Positions 34,278 to 45,747 of a stretch of 64,000 nucleotides of DNA are shown here, one piece after another. Location: NCBI RefSeq assembly GCF_963576675.1, contig NC_088914.1, positions 83,946,441 to 84,010,440 of the forward strand, read 5' to 3'. The notes below the pieces were generated by a model. That model had not been told where the DNA came from, ran no database searches, and worked only from the letters and a program-made list of their open reading frames with translations. The first letter of the stretch is position 1; every line of letters starts with the position of its first letter. A program made the position numbers and the translations under genes. The stretch is from Euphorbia lathyris (Eukaryota > Streptophyta > Magnoliopsida > Malpighiales > Euphorbiaceae).

Positions 34278-35314
34278 GTTGACTCATCACTGTCACTCCA
34301 TGTGGCTACCATAGCCTTTTTGCTTCCCTTCTTCTATTTCTTGAGGTTGGGACAGCTTGACTTGATGTGCCCAGTTTGATGACACTCAAAACATGTGACA
34401 GATTTCGAGCTGTCCTTCTTGTACTTATCACTTGACTCAGCTTTATACTTGTCATTTCTTCTGAATGACCTTTTGCCATTTCTATCATTTCTCCTGAACA
34501 GCTTTTTCATCTTTCTGGTGAACATGGCCAATTCCTCATCATCAGTTGACTCCGCTTCAGTTGAGTCAGCTTTCATGACAAGTGACTTCTGCTTCTTATC
34601 TTCTGATTTTTCTTTCTCTTTGGCTTCAAAGTTTTTCATAGAGATTTCATGGGTCAGCAGGGATCCGATCAGCTCATCATATTTGTAGGTAGTCAAGTCT
34701 TGGGCTTCTTCTACAGTTGTTTTCTTTGCTTGCCAGCTCTTGGGCAGACTTCTCAGAATTTTCTTCACCTGTTCTTCTTCAGTGAAGTTCTTTCCAAGCC
34801 TTTTTAGCTCATTTATAATGTTTGTGAACCTTGCGTTCATTTCTGAGATGTCTTCATTCTCCTTCATCTCAAACAGCTCGTAGAGTCTCATATGTTGATT
34901 GACTTTAGACTCCTTAACCTTACTTGTGCCTTCATAGGTTACTTCAAGCTTCTTCCAAATCTCCTGTGCTGACTCAAAACCTGAAATCTTATTGTATTCT
35001 GCAGCATCTAACGCACAATGAAGCATATTTATAGCCGAAGCATTATTTTGTAATTTTCTGAGGTCATCCTCTGTCCATTCAGCCTCACTTTTAACAATTT
35101 TCTCATTGTTAACAGTTTTGTATGGCACATGTGGACCTTGAACAATTGCAAGCCATGCACTCATGTTTGTGGCTTGTATAAAGTTTTTCATCCTATACTT
35201 CCAGAAAGTATAGTTTGACCTAAAGAATAGGGGAGGTCTAGTGATTGATAATCCATCAGGGAGTATCTGTGTTGTTTGGTTTCCTGGAAGGAAACGAGTG
35301 CTATTCTCACCCAT
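34278..35314 (-). pseudogene. Element B gag, N-terminal part
   Basis: Starts at ATG 35314, runs through the FFRSNYTFWKYRM block, UBN2-type capsid region (intact LPKSW) and the first knuckle CFECHQTGHIKSSC. A TAG at 34334-34336 replaces a Glu codon right after CPNLKK. The gag is cut by element C at the GTTGA duplication (34278-34282) and continues at 23955. Confidence 0.9.
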
Positions 35315-35362
35315 TTTTTAGGGATCAGCTCAAGATTGTTAGATCTTTGAGTAGTGAGCTTA

Positions 35363-35375
35363 GGCTCTGATACCA
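35363..35375 (-). promoter_or_regulatory. Element B primer binding site (initiator Met-tRNA)
   Basis: Reverse complement of TGGTATCAGAGCC, two bases from the LTR end at 35378. Confidence 0.92.
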
Positions 35376-35377
35376 CT

Positions 35378-36783
35378 TGTTGGTCCCTGGTAATTAGTTC
35401 CAAGGGGGGGTTAGGAACTAATGTAACTTTTTCGCATTTTAATTAAGCTGACTGGAAGTTATTTTGAGAGTTCATTAACTCATCTTTTGGTCAGCTTGGT
35501 GAGATATGTTTCAAGACAGCTTTAGTCAGATGTTGACTAAAGTTGTTTTCTTGTGAGTTGAGAATTGACACTCTTGGAGGTCAGCTTCTAACTCAGCACC
35601 ACTTACTTACTCAAGGCCAGCTTAGGCAATTAATAAGCTGAGTAAGTATAGCAAACAACACATACAATATAAGAGAGAGTTTAGAGTTTACTCAGTATCA
35701 CTTATCCTGGTTCGGCCTCTCTGCCTACGTCCAGTCCCCAGAGTCCTCCGGGCTTTTTGAATCCAATACTGAGCTCTTTAACGGTAGAGCACAAACCAAT
35801 TACAAGGCAGTTGAATATGCAAGAGTACCTTCCTCTATTCGTCTACTCAACTCCTACTAAGTGCTACAACCCAGCACCTAGATTTCTCTACCACTGAAAT
35901 GCTTACAACCAAGCACTCAGCTTAACACTCTCAATATTCCTATTGATCACAAACTTGTTCTTTTTGAACTAAAGAACACTTTAGATGATTACAAATCAAT
36001 CTAGCATTTACACAGAGAATAGAAAAGTTGGTGTAAGATCTTTTTGTATTTGAGTGCTTTCAAGACTTTCTCTCTTTGTATTTTTCTTTTGATGCTTCAG
36101 TCGTTATCCAAGTTTATCGATTGTCCTTTTATAGAAGGAAATCTGTAGATTTGATCGTTTTGAAATGTCTTAGCCGTTAACACCAAAACGGCTCTTTTAG
36201 GGGACAGATTCTGGTCAGCTTCAGACTGTTCCGCCATTCCCTTTCTCTGTTTTCTTCAGGCGTCAGGTTTGTCTTCTTGCGTCTGACTTGTATTTTTGTG
36301 CCAGTTGTCTTTTACCAATAATCCAATGACCCATGTCTCTTGGAATTAGTCTTTTGTGTATCTTCGAGGTTCCAATTATTGGTGCAGAAGGTTGGCAGGC
36401 TTTGTCCTTTAGTGAACGGATCCTTCATGCTGTCCTGACTGTTACTCAGCTTCGTTTGTTCTCTTAGAATGTTCAACGTTCATGCTGAGTTCCTTCTAGG
36501 TCAGCTCCGTTCTGTTTAACCGCTTCTGAAGACATCTTCAATTTTAGTCAGCTTCGTTTTGCTTCTGAGTCCTACTCCACTCAGCTTACATTCTGTCATG
36601 CTGAGTTCCGTTCTACTTAGCTTCGCTTGTGCTGACTTTTGTCTTGTCTTTACTTTATATATTTTTGCACTCAATATTGAACAAACATATTAGTACAATT
36701 AAATCAAAGCATTTAAATTTAATTGCCTCTTAATCATGGATGATTTTGTCAAATCAAAATCTTGTGGAAAAGGTGTTTCAACA
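35378..36783 (-). repeat. Element B 5' LTR (1406 bp)
   Basis: Bounded by TGTTGGTCCC and GGTGTTTCAACA. On the minus strand a TATA box CTATAAAAGG lies at about 36125-36134. Right flank AAGAC is the target duplication in the pol of A. Confidence 0.93.
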
Positions 36784-38453
36784 AAGACGTCAATCTTCCA
36801 AAAGAGATCAGAATACCAAGAGGACACTCAGAAAGTGCCATTCTTAATGCCGCTGAGAACACCCTGATGACAAGAAATCAACTCAGGAGATACCTCAGCA
36901 ACGTAGCATTCGTCTCAATTTAGGAACCCAAGAACTTCGCTGAGGCTGAGTATGATGAGTTCTGGATGAATGCAGTGCAAGAAGAACTTGATCAGTTCAA
37001 GAGAAATGAAGTATGGGACTTAGTGCCAAAACCAAAAAGCCAGAAGACCATAGGAACAAGATGGGTCTTCCGCAACAAACTGGATGAACAAGGGAACGTG
37101 GTCAGGAACAAAGCAAGACTTATAGCTCAGGGCTACAGTCAGTAAGAAGGTATTGACTACGGTGAGACCTTCGCCCCAGTGGCAAGACTAGAGGCTATAA
37201 GAATTTTATGTGCTTATGCAAGTTATATGAACTTTAAATTTTTTCAAATGGATGTTAAGAGTTCATTCCTTAATGGAGTTATAAACGAGGAAGTCTATGT
37301 TAATCAGCCTCCAGGGTTTGAGGATCCCAAGTTCCCAAACCACGTTTATAAACTAAAAAAGGCTCTGTATGGTCTCAAGCAAGCACCACGTGCTTGGTAT
37401 GAGAGGCTGACCAATTTCCTGCTGACTAGAAATTATGTCAGAGGTAAATCTGATACAACCTTATTCATTAAGAAGAAGGGTAAAGATACCCTGCTGGCTC
37501 AAATATATGTTGATGACATTATTTTTGGTGCCACTAACGAGTCAATGTGCAAGGAATTTAGTAAGCAGATGCAGACTGAGTTTGAAATGTCAATGATGGG
37601 AGAACTCAACTTCTTCCTTGGACTTCAAATCAAACAAGGGAAAAATGACATCTTCATCAGTCAAACTAAGTATGCTAAGGAGATATTAAAGAAGTATGAA
37701 CTTGAGAATTGCAAGTCAATATCTACCACTATGGGCACTGACACTGTCCTCCGCGCTGACGAAAATGGTAAGTCAGTAGATAGCAGATTATACCGAGGTA
37801 TGATTGGTTCTCTACTCTACCTAACTACTAGTAGGCCGGACATTCAGTTCTCAGTATGTTATTGTGCTAGATATCAATCTAACCCTAAGGAATCTCATTA
37901 CATAGCTGTAAAAAGAATCCTTAGATATTTGCAAGGTTCAGTGAATACAGGTTTGTGGTATCCCAATACTCATGATTTCACACTCATTGGATACACTGAC
38001 GCTGACTACGGACGAGACAAGCTTGAACAAAAAAGCACCTCAAGAGGATGTCACTTCCTTGGGACCTGTCTTGTGTCCTGGTTCAGCAAGAAGCAGGCGT
38101 TAGTAGCCCTGTCAACCACTGAAGCTGAGTACATTGCTACTGGAAGCTGTGTTGCTCAAGTCCTATGGATTAAGCAACAGCTTGAAGATTATGGCGTTCA
38201 GACTAAAACAATTAAAGTCAAATGTGACAACAAGAGTGCCATTGACTTATCAAAGAACCCAATCCAGCACAGTAGAATGAAGCATGTCAGCATAAGACAT
38301 CACTTCATCAGAGATCACGTACTCAAGGGAGAGATCAAACTGACCTATGTCCCAACGGATGAGCAGCTTGCTGATATCTTCACAAAGCCAGTAGCTCGTG
38401 AGCAATTCAACATACTTAGAGAAGCCATTGGTATGTTTAATCCCCTTCAATAA
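36784..38453 (+). pseudogene. Element A pol, 3' part: RT and RNase H
   Basis: Resumes the pol of A after B. Begins with a PKEIRIPRGH linker, then RT ([37 protein letters not shown], palm YVDDIIFG near 37505) and RNase H ([18 protein letters not shown]). In-frame stops at about 36920 (TAG) and 37143 (TAA). From 37179 to the natural stop at 38451-38453 it is open for 424 residues. Confidence 0.9.
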
Positions 38454-38887
38454 ATTCCAAGTATAATATGTGATATATGCATGCTGAGTGAATTTACATG
38501 CTGAGTGTTTATCTTAAGCTGAGCTACTAAGCACACGAAGTATTCCTTGCGTAACACTGACTGCTCAGAACTTTGAACGTTTGAAATCCTTAACACTGAG
38601 TAAAGATCCGTTGCAAAATTTAATGCATAACACGCGAATTAAATAGCCACCTAGGATGATGTAAGCGCGATGATTAGAAAACACATGCGCCGAATATGTC
38701 ATAAATGCCAGAATATTTGTCGATTGAGTATCTCGAGGTCAAACGGCCACCTCAACGCTTAGGATCAATTCGACACCTCTATAAATAGTGGATGATTTCC
38801 CACTTTTATCTCTTTACGCTTAGAAATCTTTGGTATTCAAATACTCTTCTCTAAAAACTCCCAAACTTCTCAAACTCTCTAAGAATC
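38454..38887 (+). promoter_or_regulatory. Element A pol to extra-ORF spacer with TATA box
   Basis: TCTATAAATAG at 38778-38788 stands about 107 bases before the ATG at 38888 and is followed by TGGATGATTTCCCACTT, like the copies in B and C. ACATGCGCCGAATATGTCAT at about 38682-38701 matches the upstream block in B and C, although the rest of the spacer has diverged. Confidence 0.6.
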
Positions 38888-41800
38888 ATGACAAAAGATT
38901 CTCAGAATGTCTCCGGTGCCGGTTACACCAATAATTGCTCCGATAAAAACCCTCAAATCCCTGCTCAGCAGGAACATAGAGAGACTCCTACTAAGTCTCA
39001 AAAACCAAGTCAGCGTGACCATTCAAAGGTCACTACACCGAGGAAGCAAACCCGGGCTGACCAAGCCACCTCTTCGAGAGGAAAGCAAAAGCAAGATAAG
39101 GCGAAGAAACCCGTTGAACGCACCTACTCTAAGGTTTATGAAAGCGTGAGGGGGTGTAAAGTTGACCACTCTAGATGGTTTTCAAAGGGTTTTGTGGAAG
39201 CTGAGCAACCCTTCTGTGAGTAGATCATAAACAACGGATGGACAGAGCTGTTCTCAGTTCGCGACGCTACCTATCCAGAGTTAGTTAAGGAATTCTACGC
39301 TAACCTAAAAGTCGTGGATGATAATCGGGACTACATGGTCACCCATGTTCGAGGGAAGGACATCTTCATCAACCCCGCTTATCTTGCCTCACTACTCAAG
39401 CTGAAAAATAAAGGAGCAATACTTCGTAAATCTGGTGACCAAGATAAAACCAACTACTCCGTTGAATTCTGTAAACCTCCTGGTCATATAGGGAAAATTT
39501 CAAGTACCTCCATGGGTCAGCATCAGAAGATGGCCCATTACATACTGACCAATTTCATCTTCCCCAAGATCAATTGCACCAACTCAGCGACAAACTTTGA
39601 GCAGTGCTTCATATGGCACATGCTGACCTACACGCCGATAAACATGCCTGTCTTCACAATCGGTGGGTTTCAAAGAAGCACTGGAACCCTTAGGTTAGGC
39701 TCCATAATTACCAGAATCCTCAAAGATCACAAGGTGAGCTTGGTTGAGGAAATCCACACTTGGGGCACAGAGATAACTGCAGCTGCACTGTTTGGCCTAT
39801 TCTATAATCAACCAATTGTGCCCAAGAAAGGGAAAGGGGTCGCTGTCCAGGAAACTGAGGGGATGCAGACCCGTAAAGGAAAGAAGGAAAGAAAGAGGAA
39901 AGCTGTCCAAAGCCCCTCTAGAGACGCTGTCTCTCCACCTAAAAAGCTTAAATTTGTATCCAGAGGAACTAAGCCTCAAATTCAACAAGGTCAAGATGGA
40001 CCTAGGTCAACTGAGAAAAGACCAAGGCAAGCTGAGCCTGAGGTAGAAGAGAGAAAGGACGCTGATGAGCAAACTCTAAGAAAGAAGAAGAAACTCTCTT
40101 TTGAGTTAAGACCCATCAATGCACCTCCCACTGACTTCGTCATTCCCGCTGATTCACACTATGCACGAAGTCTTGGCGATGACATTGAGAAACTAAAGGA
40201 TGAACAAGAAGAGGAAGAACTGGGTGGTCAGTTTTACAATGAGGAGATAGAAAATGTTGAGGAACATGAGTCAGATGTTGACCAATATGAAACAACCTAC
40301 ACTGAGCAGGTTGAAGAAGAAGAAGCTGAGCCAACAGCAGCGGATCACACTGATCAAAGGGAACCTTCACCTACTGACTCTATTGAGTCCATTCCTGCCA
40401 CTCCTCCAAAGACCAAGAAATTAAGGAGACTTAAGAAGAAGGCACATCGATCCCCCAATCATTGACCTAATGAGTGACTCGCCTCTGAGGGATGAAATCA
40501 CTGACCTATCTGATGTGCATATTAGGTTCTTCTCTAACCCTATTGAGTCTCCACCAGAGCAACAAGAAAAGCAAGCCTCTGTTTCTCAGCCTAAGGAACA
40601 TACCGACTTAACTGCTTCCCCAAGACAAGATGCCGAGCAAGTGCTCGAAGATCCTGCTCCTCTACATGTTGAGCAAGCTAAGGAAATACCTGCTCAGGTC
40701 AGTACTGAACTTCCTCAACTTCCCAAATCCAGTCAGCTTCAGCCTGACTCTGAGCAAGTAACACATTCTGCAGATCATCCTCTTCCACAAATCCAAGTGC
40801 AGAATCTAATCCAGTCAGCTTCTACTGGAAATCTCAACTCAAGACCAGCCGCTGATCATGCTGGCACTTCTAATGTTGAGCAGAACCAAACACCGCCTCC
40901 ATTCGGTTCTACTCCTCTTCCGGCATCTGGGCCAACAAATGATGAATCCTTCAGTTATCTTACTGCCTCTGAGTCTGGTCGAAGAATCATTGACTCAGCT
41001 CAAGCCCTTCTCCAGGACCTTCATCAAACAAACGCTGATGCCGATGGGTCTATTAATATTGAGCCCCCTCAGCTTTCGTCTGTCACTCAGCTTCTTACAG
41101 AGATCAAAGGTCTTAAGGATCTTCTGAGTGTCATGACTTCATTACAATCTCAACAGCCCAGGCAGGAATCAATAACGAAGCTGGCCGAACTCCAGCTGAA
41201 CATGGTTAATCACATAAACTCTCTACAGGGTCAACTTCATCAATTGTCAGCTGCGAACACAATGTATGCAACTTCTGCCGAAGTTCATCAACTCTTCAAC
41301 CAGCTTCACACTGAGCAAGAGAAAACCAATCACCAACTCTCTTCCTCCTCCCAATGCTCCGTTGAGAAAATTAGTGAGGTTGTACGTCTGCTAAACTTAA
41401 GCAAGGAAGAGATGGAAACTGACCAGCTCAAAACGAATGAAATCCTGAAGTACTATAGAGTTACTTTCAACCACATGCGCCACTCAAATGCTCAACGTCA
41501 ATATTTTGACACGTCCTTGCTGAAGATGTTTCATCAAGCATTTGCCATGCTTACTGACAGTATACACTGGGTTGGAAAGTCTCAAGCATATATTCTGAGT
41601 ATGCTGAGTGCCGCAGCTATCAGGATTCCACGTTCTATTCTGGATGATGGTGTTCCAATTTTTGACGGCATAAATAAAAGCACACGAAAGCTTAAGGCAT
41701 TCTCTAAACGCCTAACTCAAGCTGCCATTGAAGAAACCTTCATTCCTCCTCCTGCCGATGGTGGCAAAACGGGGGAGAAAGAACAAGCTCAAAGAACTCA

Positions 41801-41894
41801 ACATTCAGAAGAAGCTTCAGGTAGTCAGCAAAAATTCAAGGGAAAGGGTAAAGCTAAAGAGCATGAAGCCCAACTCAACTACAAGAAGAAATAG
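38888..41894 (+). pseudogene. Element A extra ORF (post-pol), diverged and broken
   Basis: Same architecture as in C but clearly diverged, so A belongs to a separate subfamily. N-terminal domain with SRWFSKGFVEAEQPFCE and MPVFTIGGFQRSTGTLRLGS; acidic and basic middle; helical C terminus with RMFYD/RQYFD-type motif. Only one copy of the TS-x-E-x repeat is seen (TSAEVHQLFNQLHTE) against three in B and C. A TAG at 39221-39223 replaces Trp, and a one-base insertion near 40460 shifts the frame, after which it is open to TAG at 41892-41894. Confidence 0.8.
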
Positions 41895-42361
41895 ATTGAC
41901 TAGGATTGACTAGATTCAATTTTGTTAAAACTTGTAGTCTTTCCCTTATGTATTTTTGTTGTGCTGACCCTGAATACAAAACTATGCATGCATCTATCCT
42001 TTTTAAAATTGACCAATCTTATGTGATGCTTACTTATGTTTTGTACTGAATAGTTAACGCATCGTCATTAAATCAATTGTCTACATTGCTTTAAAAATGT
42101 ATGCTGTGTTGATCAATATGTTGACCTCTTTTATATGTCTTCTTAAACACATTGAACAAAGAAATACTCAGCGCTCTCTGATATCTAAATCTTCCGCATA
42201 AACTGAGTTAAAAAGAATATGTTCCATGAGCTGACCTAATAAAGGAAAAAAAAGGGAAAATTGTTTTCTGGAACTCATGCACTTGCTTATGGAACTCTTT
42301 CTTCTGGTCTTGTTCTGGAATCAACACCTAATAAAGGAAAAAAAAGGGAAAATTGTTTTCT
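41895..42361 (+). other. Element A 3' untranslated region, ending in a 36-bp direct repeat
   Basis: T-rich sequence after the extra ORF; no PPT of A is seen, so it is lost. An exact 36-bp block (ACCTAATAAAGG through TTGTTTTCT) occurs at 42234-42269 and again at 42326-42361, with 56 bases between. The junction with the Ty3/gypsy fragment lies here. Confidence 0.6.
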
Positions 42362-44399
42362 CATCAGTAGCACATGTTATGTTTATCGGCTAATCTTTGA
42401 AGAGCTTCGAGTCTTATTGTATCTATTTTGCACAACTAGTTGTTTATTCACTTTCCACATATTTTCCTTATCCAAACCTGTCCCTAAACCAACATTACAA
42501 CCCGTAAAAGACCTTGGGATCTTGTTTCTGACTAGATAAGCACAATGGTAACAACTGGATGACAATGCAAATTTAGCATAGTCAAAGCTAGTATAGAGCT
42601 TGAGAGACAAAGTTTACACCTAAACACTTGAGTGAAATGAGTGACCACTAGCGAGGTACCAAAATAGTTTGCCTTTTGATCTTGTGACATGATTGAAGAT
42701 ACGTCTACTTGTGTTGGTTTGCGGAGAAACGATTCGAATCTTTTAGCGTCCAAACCTTTTGTTTTTCATCCAAACTTGTAAAATCGAGATCTATGAATGC
42801 CAAGTGAAGTAAACCGTGTTATTGTGTGAATTATTTATAGTCAGTATTCTAGAGTTTGTTTTGAGTCTGAGGCTTGCTTGAGGACAAGCAAGGTTCAAAG
42901 TGTGAGGAAGTTGTTATCTTGCATTTTCATATAGTTTTTAATATATTTTAATTATAGTAATCATGCATTTTAAGATAGTTTTTAATATTTTATAATTATT
43001 TTATGTTTAGTTTTATGTTTTAAGAGCTAATGCTTGTTCTATGTGTTTTTAGGTATTATTTGGGGCAAAAATGCAATTATGGAATCATTATTCAAGTAAA
43101 TAAAGTTGCACAGTTAGAACTCCTTCTAGTTGGTGACCTCGTAGCAGTTGAAGAATGAAGACTCATGACTCTTTAAATAAATCCTTATTGTCATAAATTC
43201 CTTAAATAACTATCCAAGGAATGTTATGAAAGTTAAAGAGTCTTTTGAATGCTCAAGAAGGAGTTACACTACTCAATGCTCCCTTTAATTACATGAAAGT
43301 TAAAAAGTTGTAAAGAAGAATTCAACTCTCCATATGTTTAAGAAGTTAAAGCAAAGAATTCAATCCTCCATTAATATTCTCTTTAATAGCATTAAAGTTG
43401 GAGGTTACAATGAATGCATGAAGGCATGTGCAATTATAAATACCTACATTGGGAAGCATGAAAGCAGACCTGGAACAGACATAGAACAGGCCTCACCACA
43501 CTCTCTTAGCTCTCTCTTTTAGATTTTTTATAGTTTCTTTTTGTTCTTTTCCTTTCTTCCTTTGTAACCGATTCTAGTTTTTATTTCAAAGTTTATTTTC
43601 ACTTCATCTTTTCTTCCCTTTACTTTAATTATGTTTTCTATTAAATTTCTTGTTTTCTTTCCATCTACCATGAACTAACTCCTCCATAGCTAGATCTATG
43701 GCGGATCCTAATCGAAGTAGATGATTTACTTGGCAATCCAATTTCAAGTTCATAATTTATTAAATAGAGAATTAAACTATGGAGCTTAATTTCCTAGTTA
43801 GATACCTGATCAATATTTAGCTAAATTACAATTAATTATTTTGGTTGACCGACACTAAGATAATTAATGGAAATACATAGTTTAGACCTGTGTCTATGCG
43901 GTGCGGTTTTTCAGGGTTTAGTTTCACGACTTAACTTTGGGGTTATTTCAGAGAACTTAATACTTTCATTATATCTTTATTCTTGACTGGACCAAAGCTA
44001 AGGTAATTGTATGTGAAATAGGATTAATCTTGACTGGCCCAAAGCTAGGTTAATTACTTTAGGAAATAATCACCGTCTCTAGATTAATACTTAAGAACTT
44101 GGATAGGATTGTTATGTGGATTATATACATTAGGTTAGGTGAAGCCTTGCTCTAGTGATTTACATCATATTTAAATCCATTTTGTTTTCCTTCTTTGTTT
44201 ACTTTATTTAGTTGTTTTAAATTATTAGTTTAATATCACAACCAATTCAAGTTTTGATTGCTTAGATAATAGAAATTCACAGAAATCAATAGATATAAAC
44301 ACAATCCTCGAGGGAACGATACTCTACTTATTCTTTATTACTTGATCACGATGGGGTGCACTTGCCCTTAGTTTTGCACGATACACATTTTGTCCATCA
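42362..44399 (+). mobile_element. Ty3/gypsy 3' fragment: untranslated region plus 3' LTR
   Basis: A stretch ending GGACAAGCAAGGTTCAAAGT then GTGAGGAAGT (degenerate PPT, about 42899-42911) is the text that usually precedes the 3' LTR in plant Ty3/gypsy elements. The LTR runs TGTTATCTTGC (42912) to TTGTCCATCA (44399), 1488 bp, with the familiar end CGAGGGAACGATACTCTACT near 44310. No coding region remains. It replaces the PPT and about 1.1 kb of the 3' LTR of A. Confidence 0.7.
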
Positions 44400-44627
44400 T
44401 TGAGTGTACTAAGAAGCTGAGTTCAGGAATAGACTCTAAGTGCTATCTCCTGACTCAAGTAAAGAAACAGACTTAGTCACAAGTTGACTAAGCTTGTGTC
44501 TTGAAACTACTTAGCGCCGCTGTGTAAACCTTTTCTTAAGAAAAGAAGTCAGCCTTAACGGACAAAATTTTAAATAGTTCCTATCCCCCCCTTTGAACTA
44601 ACCTTGTCACATTATAAGGGACCAACA
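44400..44627 (+). repeat. Element A 3' LTR remnant (228 bp)
   Basis: Matches 11230-11458 of the 5' LTR with about five substitutions and a one-base difference in the poly-C run, ends ACCAACA and is followed by the target duplication GTAGA. Confidence 0.9.
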
Positions 44628-45732
44628 GTAGATGCATGTGTTTGGCACTGGACAAAGGATGGATTGTATTCAGTAAAACCAGAATACCACAAGGGGATGG
44701 AGAGAGGAGAGGTTGACACGAGCTGTGAGGGGTGGAAAAAGATGTGGAAGTTAGAAATACCTCCAAAACTGAAACTTTTTATGTGGCGTGTTTTATCGGG
44801 TTGTTTGCCCACATGATCAAAGCTGGTGCAAAGAAGGGTCCCGATTACTATCGAGTGTCCGGTGTGTGTGGCGGAGGATGAGACGGACACTCATTTATTT
44901 ACTAGTTGCTGTTTTGCAGGTGAAATTTGGAGAGAGGCAAAGGTGGCGGCACCAAATTGTGGCAGAATGAATTTTGGTCAGTGGTTACTTCAAGAACTGG
45001 CGCAAATGGAACAGCGTGCAGCGGTGCGGTTGTGCTATGGACTGTTATCCATTTGGGAGCATAGAAATCGAGTTTTGTGGGAGGAAGATTGGTGGTCGGC
45101 TTCGCGCAGTTGGCGGAAGGTGTGGGACGACTACAACGAGTGGAGAGCCTATCAATTCAAGTCACCATGTCAAAAGCACGGTTCAGCAGTAGCAGCAACA
45201 TTAGCAGCGACGTGGAATCCGCCCCTGCCAAAGTCCGTCAAATGCAATTCCGACATCGCCATCTTCGCGGAAGACGGGTGCAGTGGCTTAGGGGCAATTG
45301 TGAGAGGTGTTGATGGATCCCTTTTATTCTACAGCAGCAGCATGGTTAATGGAATCAAGGAACCAAAGGTTCTCGAGGCACTTGGGGTACGTACTTGCAT
45401 GCTTTGGCTAGCTAATCTTAATTTTAGTCATGTGGAATTTGAGACTGACGCAAAAGCGGTTGTTGATGCTTACTCTCATCATGCGAGGACCTCTCTGAAT
45501 TTGGTTCCATCATTTCTGATTGTAGATCTTTATTATTGTCGTATTCAGAGTTTAAAGTTTCTTATGTCTCTCGTTTAGCGAACGGTGCTGCCCATTTGGC
45601 AGCTAGGCATGCCTGTTCCAATGCTAGCGATTTTGTTTCCTCTGTGATGCCGTTTTGGCTATCAGATGTTATTAGGAAGGATGCAAACATGCCTGATTAA
45701 TAAGATTTCGATGTTTTGAGTCAAAAAAAAAA
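44628..45732 (+). pseudogene. L1-type LINE, 3' segment: zinc-binding region, RNase H and poly(A)
   Basis: Continues the LINE in the same frame as 10129. A zf-RVT region (MWKLEIPPKLKLFMWR, CPVCVAEDETDTHLFTSC) is followed by a plant RNase H domain with an Asp in CNSDIAIF, a Glu in KVLEALG and an Asp in FETDAKAVVDAY. A TGA at 44814-44816 falls where CLPTR is expected, and a frame change near 45530 precedes the end (GAAHLAARHAC). The poly(A) tract ends at 45732 and is followed by the target duplication at 45733-45747, so the 3' end is complete. Confidence 0.9.
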
Positions 45733-45747
45733 AGATGTAAATATTCA
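45733..45747. repeat. Right target-site duplication of the L1-type LINE
   Basis: AGATGTAAATATTCA directly after the poly(A) tail; one mismatch to 8255-8269. Confidence 0.85.

Larger units (their letters stand above)
14705..36783 (-). mobile_element. Element B: SIRE-type Ty1/copia retrotransposon in reverse, holding element C
   Basis: Two LTRs of 1406 bp each (14705-16110 and 35378-36783, reverse orientation) bound gag, pol and the extra ORF. Flanked by AAGAC at 14700-14704 and 36784-36788, a 5-bp TSD in the pol of A. By eye the LTRs differ at about two dozen positions (near 1.7%), so insertion is fairly recent. Coding defects are few: one TAG in gag, one TAG in pol, one extra base between gag and pol, and one TGA in the extra ORF. 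Element C sits in its gag at 23956-34277. Confidence 0.92.
10130..44627 (+). mobile_element. Element A: SIRE-type Ty1/copia retrotransposon holding nested B and C
   Basis: Begins TGTTGAAACACC and ends GGGACCAACA, flanked by GTAGA at 10125-10129 and 44628-44632, so it is a genuine insertion into the LINE. Order: 5' LTR, Met-tRNA PBS, gag, pol (split by B at 14704), an extra ORF, and a remnant of the 3' LTR. SIRE/Maximus (Sirevirus) lineage is inferred from the RT neighbourhood ([19 protein letters not shown]), the long gag with several zinc knuckles, the LTR size and the extra ORF. All of its genes carry stops or frameshifts. The remaining 228 bp of 3' LTR differ from the 5' LTR at about five bases by eye. 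Confidence 0.88.

Noticed and set aside
42261..42539. 92-residue frame as a gene
   Set aside because: Spans the junction between the element A 3' UTR and the gypsy fragment, with no domain.
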